A DNA stretch of 64,000 bases, from NCBI GenBank assembly GCA_038883335.1, contig JAVZMI010000002.1:73242-137241 (forward strand), read 5' to 3'. Below are positions 50,436 to 58,813 of the stretch, in pieces. A model generated the notes under the pieces. That model saw only the letters and a list, made by a program, of their open reading frames with translations, did not search any database and was not told the origin of the DNA. How positions within the stretch are numbered: position 1 is the first letter of the stretch; each line of letters begins with the position of its first letter. This DNA is from Candidatus Bathyarchaeia archaeon. GTDB taxonomy: Archaea; Thermoproteota; Bathyarchaeia; Hecatellales; Hecatellaceae. Made by a program: the position numbers and the translations under genes.

Positions 50436-52358
50436 TCAACATAGCCGTATAGTCTCCAAATTTGAGGGGGCGACCGCATTCACTTTAAATAGTCCCCTAA
50501 TCGCGGATGCAAGGCTTAGACACTTGCTCTTCTCCCCGTGGCATACGATAACTCGCTGAGGTTTGGGTGTCATCTTCTTTAGATATGCGATGAGTTGATT
50601 CCTGTCTGAGTGGCCTGAGAAGCCTTCTATGAACTCAACATGCATTTTGACATTCAACGCCTCCACTTTGCCGTTAGCATTAACCAAAGAGATCTCTCTA
50701 GCACCCGATTGAATTCGGCGACCCAAAGTTCCTTCGAATTGATAACTCACCAGCACAAGAGTATTCTTCTCATCAGAGGCCAGGTGTTTGAGATACTCGA
50801 GAGCTGGCCCCCCTTCCAGCATTCCTGAAGTAGCTAAGATGATACACGGCGAACCTTCTACAATCTCTTGGCGGGCCTCAGGGTTCTTAATTGGAACGAA
50901 ATAATCAGATTGGAAGGGGTTGAGATCTTCGTATAGGATCTTACTCTGCAGCTCCTTTGACAGATACTCTGGGTAGGCGGTGTGGATGGCTGTGACCTCA
51001 TTTATCATCCCCTCTATAAAAATTGGAACTTCTTTAATCAAACCTTTACGCATATGCTCATCTAAAACCAACATTATCTCTTGAGCCCGCCCCACGGCGA
51101 GAACTGGAATAAGAACCTTACCTCCTCGGCTAAGTGTCTCATTGACGACACTTGCAAGCTTCTGCTCAACATTCGCTCTACTAGGCATAACATCCTGCGG
51201 CAACCCATACGTGCTCTCCATAACTAAAGTCTCAACTCTAGGGAATGCGACGGTGCTGGCCTCTAGGAGCGTAGTCTGCATAAACTTAAAGTCCCCTGTA
51301 TAGACAATGTTATGAACACCTTCACCTACGTGCAAATGCAAGATAGACGAGCCGAGAGTGTGCCCTGCGTTATGTAGTGTCAATCTAACATCAGGCGCCA
51401 CATCGGTTACGACGCCGTAATTAACTGGGATAGCGTGAAGGACAACTTCGCGGACATTCTTATGGTCGTATGGGAGTGGCGCCCCCTCCTTACTGAGCAC
51501 ATCAAGGTAGTCAAGTTGGAGCAGAGTCATGAGACTCAAAGTGGGTTCTGAGCAGTAAACTGGCCCATCGTACTCATATTTATAGAGTAACGGCAGTAGC
51601 CCGCAATGGTCTAGGTGGGAGTGTGAGATAATTACAGCGTCTAAATCCTCTAGGTTGAACTCGTTGGCATCCAACCTTGGGAAACACTCCGCAGGATCCG
51701 AGGTAGCTGGATTTATGCCTGCATCGATGAGGATGTTGCTTTCCTTCGTCCTGAGCAGAATAGAAGACCTTCCCACTTGCTGGAATCCACCTAAGGGTGT
51801 CAGGAGAACTTCTTTATCACGGTATAATGTCGGCCGGAAGATCCTCTCCCCAACGGAGCGGAGGATGCGTTCTCTGTCTTTTACCTCCGAGTAGAGATAG
51901 TGCCGAATGTTCGCTATAATCTTTGACGGAATAGGGGGGCTTCGCAGAACATGAGGACGCCACCTTGTCGTTCTGATAATCTCTTGGAGCATAGACCCAT
52001 TCTTGCAAATTACTAGGCCTGGCTTCTTTGCCTCTATCACCACCTCCCCCAAAGGGTGGTCGAAGATCAAATTAGTTATCTCAGCTTCAGGCGGGACAAT
52101 GCTCCTAATAGTTGCTTCGGCTTCACTCTCAGGAGCCCTGACGGAGGGATCTGAGCGTATGGTTATCCTTTTCCGTAGCAGGTTGGCGATCTCAGCTACG
52201 ATATAGTTCTTATCTACTAGAACATCTGGCCGCTTAGTGTAGATAGCTAATCGTGGACCTTCAAACTCTATCCTAGTTACCTCTGCCTCGGGTGGTACGT
52301 GCTGTAATATGGTTTGCTGTATCTTAGCTTGTGTACCTTCGCTGTTCAAGATGTTCAC
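50436..52358 (-). CDS. Archaeal CPSF1-type transcription termination ribonuclease (aCPSF1/FttA)
   Basis: A 640-residue nuclease of the aCPSF1 group. Two N-terminal KH domains (about 1-145) precede the MBL core with IISHSHLDHCGLLP (about 237-250) and YTGDFKF, and the beta-CASP domain with VPVLAVGRAQEIML. The end ICHGEK-like VIVCHGEKSKCLSLA is the last zinc ligand. In other archaea it cuts 3' ends at U-rich sites and terminates transcription. It is followed upstream by psmB on the same strand. With the KH-less paralogue at 19010, the window has both types. Confidence 0.93.
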   Translation of the reverse strand: MNILNSEGTQAKIQQTILQHVPPEAEVTRIEFEGPRLAIYTKRPDVLVDKNYIVAEIANLLRKRITIRSDPSVRAPESEAEATIRSIVPPEAEITNLIFDHPLGEVVIEAKKPGLVICKNGSMLQEIIRTTRWRPHVLRSPPIPSKIIANIRHYLYSEVKDRERILRSVGERIFRPTLYRDKEVLLTPLGGFQQVGRSSILLRTKESNILIDAGINPATSDPAECFPRLDANEFNLEDLDAVIISHSHLDHCGLLPLLYKYEYDGPVYCSEPTLSLMTLLQLDYLDVLSKEGAPLPYDHKNVREVVLHAIPVNYGVVTDVAPDVRLTLHNAGHTLGSSILHLHVGEGVHNIVYTGDFKFMQTTLLEASTVAFPRVETLVMESTYGLPQDVMPSRANVEQKLASVVNETLSRGGKVLIPVLAVGRAQEIMLVLDEHMRKGLIKEVPIFIEGMINEVTAIHTAYPEYLSKELQSKILYEDLNPFQSDYFVPIKNPEARQEIVEGSPCIILATSGMLEGGPALEYLKHLASDEKNTLVLVSYQFEGTLGRRIQSGAREISLVNANGKVEALNVKMHVEFIEGFSGHSDRNQLIAYLKKMTPKPQRVIVCHGEKSKCLSLASAIRGLFKVNAVAPSNLETIRLC

Positions 52359-52377
52359 TGTCGATTTTTTGGGCGCC

Positions 52378-53022
52378 TTAAATAACTAAAAGCTGAAGCT
52401 TTTCACCCTCACTAAGCTCACGGTAACCTTCAGTAGTTACAACAGCTACGTCAAAACTGTCACCACTGGCCGCATCACGCTTCATAGCCGCGGTGACCGC
52501 CCTTACCACAAGCTGGATAGCCTCATTTAAACTCATATTTTCTCTATAACCATCCTCCAAAATCCCAAAGGCTACCGGGGAACCAGAACCAGTAGCGAAG
52601 AATTTTTTCTCCTCCGTGATACTTCCAAATGGGTCAAGTGTAAATATATGCGCTCCCTCAACATCTATTCCAGCTAATATAGCTTGCAATGACAGAGGTA
52701 ACCACCTATTGGCGAACAGAATATTAGCGGCCAGCTGTGTGGTTGCTCGAACGGATATAGGTCTTCTGTTACTAACCCTGAAGAGTGCAGCGTTTGCTTT
52801 TAGTATGTCCACCACGTTTTGGGCATCAGCGACTGTGCCTGCTATTGTTATGGCAATGTGGTTGTCTATTGGGTAAACTTTCTTGCCACGCCTATGGGCG
52901 ACAAATGTTCCCATCGTAACTCTTGTATCCGTAGCTAAGATGACACCATCTTTGCAGATGACACCCACGGTGGTCGTTCCCTTTAATACCAGTTCAGTGC
53001 CAAGTTTATATGGCTCCATCAT
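52378..53022 (-). CDS. psmB: Proteasome beta subunit
   Basis: A 214-residue proteolytic subunit of the archaeal 20S proteasome. A short propeptide (1-15) ends in Gly, and the mature chain would start at TTTVGVICKDG with the catalytic Thr. ATDTRVT (Asp about 17 of the mature form) and RGKKVYPID (Lys about 33) complete the active site. It is in the same orientation as aCPSF1, 19 bases upstream, a pairing suggesting an operon. Confidence 0.95.
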   Translation of the reverse strand: MMEPYKLGTELVLKGTTTVGVICKDGVILATDTRVTMGTFVAHRRGKKVYPIDNHIAITIAGTVADAQNVVDILKANAALFRVSNRRPISVRATTQLAANILFANRWLPLSLQAILAGIDVEGAHIFTLDPFGSITEEKKFFATGSGSPVAFGILEDGYRENMSLNEAIQLVVRAVTAAMKRDAASGDSFDVAVVTTEGYRELSEGEKLQLLVI

Positions 53023-53147
53023 AATTTGATTACTCCTAAAGTCGTGGAAGACTCCTCAAGCGGATAAACAGAGTATCGATAAAAAAGCTGTCTAACTTAA
53101 AAAGGTTTTTGGGATATTTAGAGAGGAAAGAGTTGAACAAGAGTAAG

Positions 53148-53591
53148 GTGTTGACTTTTATCTGGGAAGAACAATGTAGAGAGGACTTTAAGTTCACTTA
53201 CGAAGGAGTAGCAGCGGAGTGTAGAGGTTGCAGATTTGCACCTGTTTGCCACGGCAACCTCGCCGTACATAGAACCTACCGAGTTTCGAAATTGAAGGAC
53301 AAGATAGTGGAGTGTAAGGCTTTCGGCAAACATGTGAGGCTCGTTGAAGTCGAAGAGGCCGTATTAGAGGTGGCAGTTCGGCCCGAATCCGCCATCAATG
53401 GCGCGGTTATTAGGTTCCAGCCACCCATCTGTTCAGAGGTCTCGTGTAAATATTACGAAAAATGTGTTCCAGCAGCCCTACGGGAGGGAGACGCAATAAA
53501 GATAGTGAGTGTAGGTACAGGTTTCAACTGCCCTACATATGAACGTCGGCTGATTGAGGTTTCGGTTCTTCCTTACCAGACTCAGCCTTAA
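53148..53591 (+). CDS. UPF0179 family Cys-rich protein
   Basis: About 147 residues of the archaeal UPF0179 family, unknown function. Cysteines occur as CRGCRFAPVC (about 26-35), and as CSEVSCKYYEKC (about 98-109), which may bind an iron-sulfur cluster or zinc. I start it at GTG 53148 (MLTFIWEEQC), because the family begins close to there; TTG 53109 and 53133 are alternatives. The 3' end overlaps the opposite-strand FKBP gene by 59 bases. Confidence 0.82.
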   Translation: MLTFIWEEQCREDFKFTYEGVAAECRGCRFAPVCHGNLAVHRTYRVSKLKDKIVECKAFGKHVRLVEVEEAVLEVAVRPESAINGAVIRFQPPICSEVSCKYYEKCVPAALREGDAIKIVSVGTGFNCPTYERRLIEVSVLPYQTQP

Positions 53592-54276
53592 CACTCTTCC
53601 GCTCATACCGTTCTACGAATTGCACCACATCTATTTCTGGGAAGAATTTTTGGATGTCAAACGCTATTCCTCGCAACGCCAAGTTCAACCCCTCCAAGGA
53701 GAGAGCCTCCTCAGCCACCACGATTTCCACCTGCCTATCTCTGATATCCACACCGAACTTCTCGGGGGGAACCGATGGAAGCCGGCGGTGAATTAAACCT
53801 CTAATCTTCTCAAGAGGAGTTTTAAGTAAGCCTTTAACCTCAACCTCATAGACCAGTGTCCGCCCAGCCAGAGGCAAGTTGAAATCGACCAGAACTCGCC
53901 CTGCCCCCACACTCCGAACTACGGCTGTTCTTCCCTCGAGCTCGATCTCCATACCAGGGCGAAGGGGCGTTTTTGTGTCGAATTTCTTCAGAGGGATCGA
54001 CTTGATTTTGGAGGGATCCCTAAATCCAAAGGCTTTTTCTGGGGGTATCTCGACGGTCTCCTTCTTCCCAACCTCAAGTCCGATGAGTTTCTCGTCGAGG
54101 CTCTTCAAAACCCAGTTCTCTCCGAGGACTACGAGGATAGGTTCATAGTTGGCATTTTCACGGAATATGTTGGCCTGCCTAGCCACATCAGCCGAGGAGG
54201 TGTCGAAAATCTCTCCACTCTCTTTGACCTTAGCTGTATACTCAAGTAGAATGAAGTCCCCTTTTACTGTCGGCAC
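53533..54276 (-). CDS. FKBP-type peptidyl-prolyl isomerase
   Basis: A 247-residue SlyD/long-type archaeal FKBP. FKBP domain (about 1-85 and 130-150, VKGDFILLEYTAKVKESGEIFDTS and PPEKAFGFRDPSKI) with an inserted chaperone flap, and an archaeal C-terminal domain (about 155-225) before a basic tail. It folds proteins by proline isomerisation. A 7-base inverted repeat lies about 75 bases upstream. Confidence 0.9.
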   Translation of the reverse strand: MPTVKGDFILLEYTAKVKESGEIFDTSSADVARQANIFRENANYEPILVVLGENWVLKSLDEKLIGLEVGKKETVEIPPEKAFGFRDPSKIKSIPLKKFDTKTPLRPGMEIELEGRTAVVRSVGAGRVLVDFNLPLAGRTLVYEVEVKGLLKTPLEKIRGLIHRRLPSVPPEKFGVDIRDRQVEIVVAEEALSLEGLNLALRGIAFDIQKFFPEIDVVQFVERYERKSVKAESGKEEPKPQSADVHM

Positions 54277-54732
54277 CGCAACAATCCCCTTTTTTTACGA
54301 TACCTACCTGCTAAAATTAAACCTTTAACTTTTTCCTCTATGCCACTATACGCGTAATTAATATTACGCAAAATTTGAGCGCGTAGTTAAGGTTTTATTT
54401 GGTTAAACAGATAGAGCCTAAGCAATTAGTTTACCCTTAAGTTGCGCAGTATGGCTTTTTAGGAGAACCTGTGGGCTACTAGTTTTTCAGCCGTAAGACG
54501 ATTAAAAGGTAACCATTGACAGCGGTGCTCACAGCCAGCCTCACAGTAGGAGAGACAAAAGAGAGTGAAATGGTTATTCAGACTGTGCTAATTTGTTACT
54601 TAACAGTGGCGGCACTCAGCGTTGACTCACTGCCAGAAGCCCTTATAAGATTTGACGACAGCCCAATGACGCTCGTAAATGCTATATGTGTTGTGTGTTC
54701 TATATTGTGTATCTAGTTTTGAAGGTGATTAG
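54277..54732. other. Intergenic region with an inverted repeat
   Basis: Divergent region between the FKBP and CBS genes. GCGTAAT (54352-54358) and ATTACGC (54363-54369) form an inverted repeat with a four-base spacer, and a GCGTAGT half site follows at about 54381. It may be an operator. A plus-strand open frame at 54516 has no family resemblance. Confidence 0.5.
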
Positions 54733-55158
54733 ATGGTTAAAGTTAAGGCGATAATGACAAAGGAGTTAGTCACCGTGAAGCCCGAGGCCACTGTGGCGGA
54801 GGCTTCCAAGGTTTTCGCAAAAAACAAAGTTGGATCCATACTGGTCTGTGAGAAAGATGAGCCTTGTGGAATAATCACGGAAAGGGATCTTGTGTACAAT
54901 GTGCTGGCGCGCGAGTTAGACCCGAAGAAAGTTTTAGTTAAGGATATAATGTCGAAGCCGCTGGTGGCTATTGACGAAAATTCTGAGATTAGCGAAGCCG
55001 CAGAGCTGATGAATGCGAAGAACATAAGGAGAATTGCCATTGTCGATAAGAAAGGCAAACTCGCTGGGATAGTCACCACCAGTGATATAAGAAGATTCGT
55101 CGGTGAAGGATCTAGGTTCGACCTGCTCAAAGCTCTGCACGAGCGGTACCGCGGTTAA
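54733..55158 (+). CDS. CBS-pair domain protein
   Basis: A 141-residue protein made of two CBS motifs (about 7-55, MTKELVTVKPEATVAEASKVF; about 73-120, MSKPLVAIDENSEISEAAELM). Such pairs bind adenosine nucleotides and act as energy sensors. No effector domain is attached, so its partner is unknown. The 3' end overlaps a phosphoesterase gene on the other strand by 32 bases. Confidence 0.88.
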   Translation: MVKVKAIMTKELVTVKPEATVAEASKVFAKNKVGSILVCEKDEPCGIITERDLVYNVLARELDPKKVLVKDIMSKPLVAIDENSEISEAAELMNAKNIRRIAIVDKKGKLAGIVTTSDIRRFVGEGSRFDLLKALHERYRG

Positions 55159-55819
55159 AGCCGCCAAGATTCACCTCAACCTCCCCATCCAAGGTGATAA
55201 AGGCAAAATTGCCGTATTTGGCAGACCCAGGGTTCACAAGGATGCTCCCGCCAAGTTTATCGACGCCGCACGCATCATGGATGTGACCACAGATAGCAAG
55301 TATAGGTTTCCTCTTTTCTATGAATGACCTTACAGCATGACTGCCCACATGGCTGGACATTGTATACGACAAGCGGTCCAATTTAGTTCTGAATGGGGGG
55401 GTGTGAGACAACAGAATAAGCTTACCCGTATTTTCGGCGGAGTCCATGGCCTCCTCTAGGATTTTTAAGATTTCTTTCTCTTCAAACTCTGAGGGTGTAC
55501 CTAGGGGTGTTGGGTTTGAACCCCCCACGCCTATGAAGGAGTAGCCCCCAAAACTGTATATCCGCCCGTGGAGATCAAAGCATCCTTCAACGCTCATCTC
55601 AAAGACTTCAGGCAGATCACAGTTCCCTGGAACGTAGATAACTGGCAGATTGCACTTTCTTAACGCTAAAAGAATCTCTCTCGCCTTCTCCCATCCACCA
55701 AAGTTAGTGATATCGCCCGAGATAGTTATCAAATCGGCCTTAAGTTTTTGAGCCTCAGCTGCAGCGACCTCAGCTGACTTAACAGCTTCGTGAATATCCG
55801 CTAAGGCGAGGATCTTCAT
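55127..55819 (-). CDS. Metallophosphoesterase
   Basis: About 230 residues with calcineurin-like metal motifs: LADIHEA (about 5-11), ISGDITNFGG (about 34-43), VPGNCD (about 65-70), LSHTPPF (about 141-147) and CGHIHDA (about 182-188). GNCD replaces the usual GNHD, with Cys in the place of His. It resembles YfcE/DUF2367-type archaeal enzymes; the substrate is unknown. ATG 55819 is behind GGTGG; GTG codons upstream are alternatives. Confidence 0.83.
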   Translation of the reverse strand: MKILALADIHEAVKSAEVAAAEAQKLKADLITISGDITNFGGWEKAREILLALRKCNLPVIYVPGNCDLPEVFEMSVEGCFDLHGRIYSFGGYSFIGVGGSNPTPLGTPSEFEEKEILKILEEAMDSAENTGKLILLSHTPPFRTKLDRLSYTMSSHVGSHAVRSFIEKRKPILAICGHIHDACGVDKLGGSILVNPGSAKYGNFAFITLDGEVEVNLGGFNRGTARAEL

Positions 55820-55930
55820 ACCCACCACTTACCATAAATTAGTAAATAAACTTGTTAGGTTTAAATCACTCTTCACGCTTCTTTAAAGATTTTAAGAGAG
55901 CTAGATTTCTCATTATAAGAGGCTAGTAAG

Positions 55931-56833
55931 GTGAGCACAGCTTTCGCCCCTGCCCATATCACTGGCATATTCCAAGCACACCGCCACCCAGACCCCCTAA
56001 AATATGGCTCGCGGGGAGCTGGAGTCTGTCTCAAGCGGGGAGTCTACACCACTGTTAAGGCGGCGAGGGCTTTAAAGTGGAGGGTCAGAATCAGAATCAA
56101 CGGGAGGATGACCCATGCAGAGGTCTCAAGAGCGGTCGTCGAAGCCTTTAAAGGGCTTACATCTGAACCTTACGAGTTATCAGTAGATCACCATGTCGAG
56201 GTACCAATCGGGGCTGGTTACGGTTCGAGTGGCGCTGGGGCTCTCAGTTTGGCTCTAGCTTTGAATGACGCTTTAAAGCTAAATTTATCCTACAGTGAAG
56301 CGGCTCAGATTGCTCATGTAGCGGAGATAGAATGTGGTACAGGTCTCGGAACCGTTCTAGCCGAGACTGCAGGAGGTGTTGAGATTAGGGTCAAGCCCGG
56401 AGCCCCCGGAATTGGGGAGGTGAAACAGATACCCACAAAGTCGGATGAAAAAGTGATCTCTGTCTACCTTGGCCAATTACCCACCCGCCCCATCCTCAAG
56501 GATGAAAAAGTCCAAGGGCGTCTGAGCGAAGTGAGCGGTCCACTGATGGAGAGGTTGATAAACGACCCTACTCTAGCGAATTTCCTAGCCCTATCAAGAG
56601 AGTTCTCGGACAGGTTAAGCCTCTATACGCCGCGCCTAGCGAATGTTATGAACGAGCTAAGTTGTCGCTATTCTGGGGTTTTCTCCATGAATATGTTCGG
56701 CGAAGCCCTATTCACGTTGGTGGGGACGGAAAAATACCATGAGTGCCTCAGCACTCTCGAACAGGTTCAAATCAACCCAGCGAAAGTGATAATCTCAGAT
56801 ATTGAATATCGTGGAGCGAGGCTAATTGGCTGA
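55931..56833 (+). CDS. Pantoate kinase
   Basis: A 300-residue GHMP-family kinase making 4-phosphopantoate, the archaeal replacement of pantothenate kinase logic. AFAPAHITGIFQAHRHPDP (about 4-22) and the ATP-binding VPIGAGYGSSGAGALS (about 90-105) are diagnostic. The start is a GTG. First gene of the CoA operon, overlapping the next gene by eight bases. Confidence 0.92.
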   Translation: MSTAFAPAHITGIFQAHRHPDPLKYGSRGAGVCLKRGVYTTVKAARALKWRVRIRINGRMTHAEVSRAVVEAFKGLTSEPYELSVDHHVEVPIGAGYGSSGAGALSLALALNDALKLNLSYSEAAQIAHVAEIECGTGLGTVLAETAGGVEIRVKPGAPGIGEVKQIPTKSDEKVISVYLGQLPTRPILKDEKVQGRLSEVSGPLMERLINDPTLANFLALSREFSDRLSLYTPRLANVMNELSCRYSGVFSMNMFGEALFTLVGTEKYHECLSTLEQVQINPAKVIISDIEYRGARLIG

Positions 56834-57617
56834 GATGAAGATACCGGACTCGCATCCAAGGGCTGAATCGCTCAGGATTAGGGAGAAGCTGATTAAAGCC
56901 CATATGGAGGGTTTAGTTGCGACAGCAGGCTTAATAGCCCACGGCAGAGGTGAGGCGTTCGATTATCTGTTAGGAGAGCAAACTCTACCCTTCGCGAAAA
57001 GAGCAGAGAGGGTAGCTGTTGCATTACTATTGAAAGCTGAGAAAAAGGTGATCTCAGTAAATGGAAACTCGGCAGCTTTATGTGCTGGCGATCTAGTTGA
57101 ACTGAGCCGGTTGACTGGCGCGCAACTTGAGGTGAACCTCTTCTATAGAAGTGAAGAACGGGAGTTAGCGATAGCGAATGAACTCAAACGGTGGGGTGCC
57201 TCTGAGGTTCTAGGCGTGGAAGCCGCTGCCTCAACTAGCATACCTGGATTAATGGGCGGCAGGGGGAAAGTTGATGCGCGTGGAATTGCGGAAGCGGAGG
57301 TTGTGCTAGTTCCTCTAGAGGATGGAGATAGAACCGCTTTTCTCAGAAAGGCTGGCAAAGTCGTCATCGCAATTGACCTCAACCCTTTTTCAAGAACATC
57401 CCAGACGGCATCTGTAACTATAATTGACAACATCGTCAGAGCCCTCCCGAATATGTTGAATGAGGCACAGCTCTTGAAGCAGTCGCCAGAGAAACTAGAC
57501 TCCATAGTGCTGGAGTACGACAACTCAGAAACCTTAAGTGAGGCTATAAATTTCATAAACTCGAGGCTACAACATATAGCGAACATTACACGCCGAAACC
57601 ATGCTAGAGGCGCCTGA
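56826..57617 (+). CDS. 4-Phosphopantoate--beta-alanine ligase (phosphopantothenate synthetase)
   Basis: A 263-residue archaeal enzyme joining 4-phosphopantoate and beta-alanine with ATP. IPDSHPRAESLRIREKL (about 5-21), SVNGNSAALC (about 77-86) and the end VTIIDNIVRALPNM are conserved family segments. The start is TTG 56826, with ATG 56835 as the alternative. It follows pantoate kinase directly, matching the order of reactions. Confidence 0.93.
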   Translation: MAEMKIPDSHPRAESLRIREKLIKAHMEGLVATAGLIAHGRGEAFDYLLGEQTLPFAKRAERVAVALLLKAEKKVISVNGNSAALCAGDLVELSRLTGAQLEVNLFYRSEERELAIANELKRWGASEVLGVEAAASTSIPGLMGGRGKVDARGIAEAEVVLVPLEDGDRTAFLRKAGKVVIAIDLNPFSRTSQTASVTIIDNIVRALPNMLNEAQLLKQSPEKLDSIVLEYDNSETLSEAINFINSRLQHIANITRRNHARGA

Positions 57618-57652
57618 ATTTCAGGCCACATTTACTGGAAGGGTCGCGAGAT

Positions 57653-58813
57653 TTGGGGGAAAGTGAAATTAGAGTTTTGAGAGAACTCTCACGACGCTTA
57701 CGTAGTGAACCCTCCTACAGGAGGGGGCGAATACTCAGCTCTATGTGTACTCTCCCCCATCCGCTGGCTTTGAAGACGTATATGCAGTTTATTGATAGAA
57801 ACATTGGAGATCCAGGCCTGTTTCCGGAAACATCTGAGATTGAGAAGGATGTCATCAGAACGTTGGGGGGGTGGCTGGCAAACCCAGATGCTTGTGGCTA
57901 TATAGTGTCGGGTGGGTCTGAGGCGAACCTAACGGCTCTATGGGTTGCGAGAAACGCCGCGAAGAAGACAAACCCCGAGGTGATTCTTCCAAAGACAGCC
58001 CACTTCTCCTTCGAGAAAGCTGCAGATCTATTAAGAATCAAACCAGTCTATGTGGATACAGACGAGAATTTCGTGGTTAAAGTTGATGAGGTAGAGAGAG
58101 CAATCAGCGAGAACACTGTTGCTATAGTAGGGATCGCGGGCACTACGGCTCTAGGCACCATCGACCCGCTCCCTGAGCTCTCAGAGATTGCAACTCGACA
58201 CGGCGTTAGCTTGCATGTCGACGCAGCCTTCGGAGGATTTGTAATACCCTTCCTCAAGGAGATGGGCTACACTCTGCCTGACTTCGACTTCAGGCTGCCT
58301 GGGGTTTGCTCTATTACGGTAGACCCGCACAAAATGGGAATGGCGCCGATCCCTGCGGGTGGAATTCTCTTTAGAGGGGAGGAATTGTTGAAGGACTTTG
58401 GGGTAAAGACACAATATATTATGGGAGGTGGAGCCCGCAGCCGCACCTTAGGGGGGACTAGGCCTGGCGCATCAGTGTGCGCCGTCTGGGCTCTTCTCAA
58501 GTATCTAGGCTGGAGCGGCTACCGGAGAGTGGTACGCCGTTGTATGAGGTTGACTCAGAAGATATCTGAGGAGGTTATGAGAATAGAAGGCTTAGGGCTG
58601 GTTCTGCCGCCAACCATGAATATCGTCGGCATAAGATCCAAGAGCCCAGATGTAGGTATGCTTGTCAGGGAGCTTAGAGAGATGGGGTGGGCAGTCTCGT
58701 CTATGCAGGACTTCATGAGGATCGTCGTCATGCCGCACCTAACTGAGAGAGTTGTCGACATGTTCATCGACGCTCTACGGAGTATTGTAGGGAGATTTGC
58801 ACATGAAGTTTGA
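57653..58813 (+). CDS. mfnA: L-aspartate/L-tyrosine decarboxylase MfnA
   Basis: A 386-residue group II PLP decarboxylase. SGGSEANLTALWVARN (about 84-99), HVDAAFGGFVIPF (about 183-195) and the PLP lysine in TVDPHKMGMAP (about 223-233) are visible. In a CoA operon the likely job is aspartate to beta-alanine; with tyrosine it would start methanofuran synthesis, also needed by Ftr. It overlaps the HPS-RraA gene by 17 bases. Confidence 0.92.
   Translation: MGESEIRVLRELSRRLRSEPSYRRGRILSSMCTLPHPLALKTYMQFIDRNIGDPGLFPETSEIEKDVIRTLGGWLANPDACGYIVSGGSEANLTALWVARNAAKKTNPEVILPKTAHFSFEKAADLLRIKPVYVDTDENFVVKVDEVERAISENTVAIVGIAGTTALGTIDPLPELSEIATRHGVSLHVDAAFGGFVIPFLKEMGYTLPDFDFRLPGVCSITVDPHKMGMAPIPAGGILFRGEELLKDFGVKTQYIMGGGARSRTLGGTRPGASVCAVWALLKYLGWSGYRRVVRRCMRLTQKISEEVMRIEGLGLVLPPTMNIVGIRSKSPDVGMLVRELREMGWAVSSMQDFMRIVVMPHLTERVVDMFIDALRSIVGRFAHEV

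Noticed and set aside
54516-54716. Plus-strand frame of 66 codons before the CBS gene
   Set aside because: No recognisable family, no good ribosome-binding site; it lies in the promoter region.
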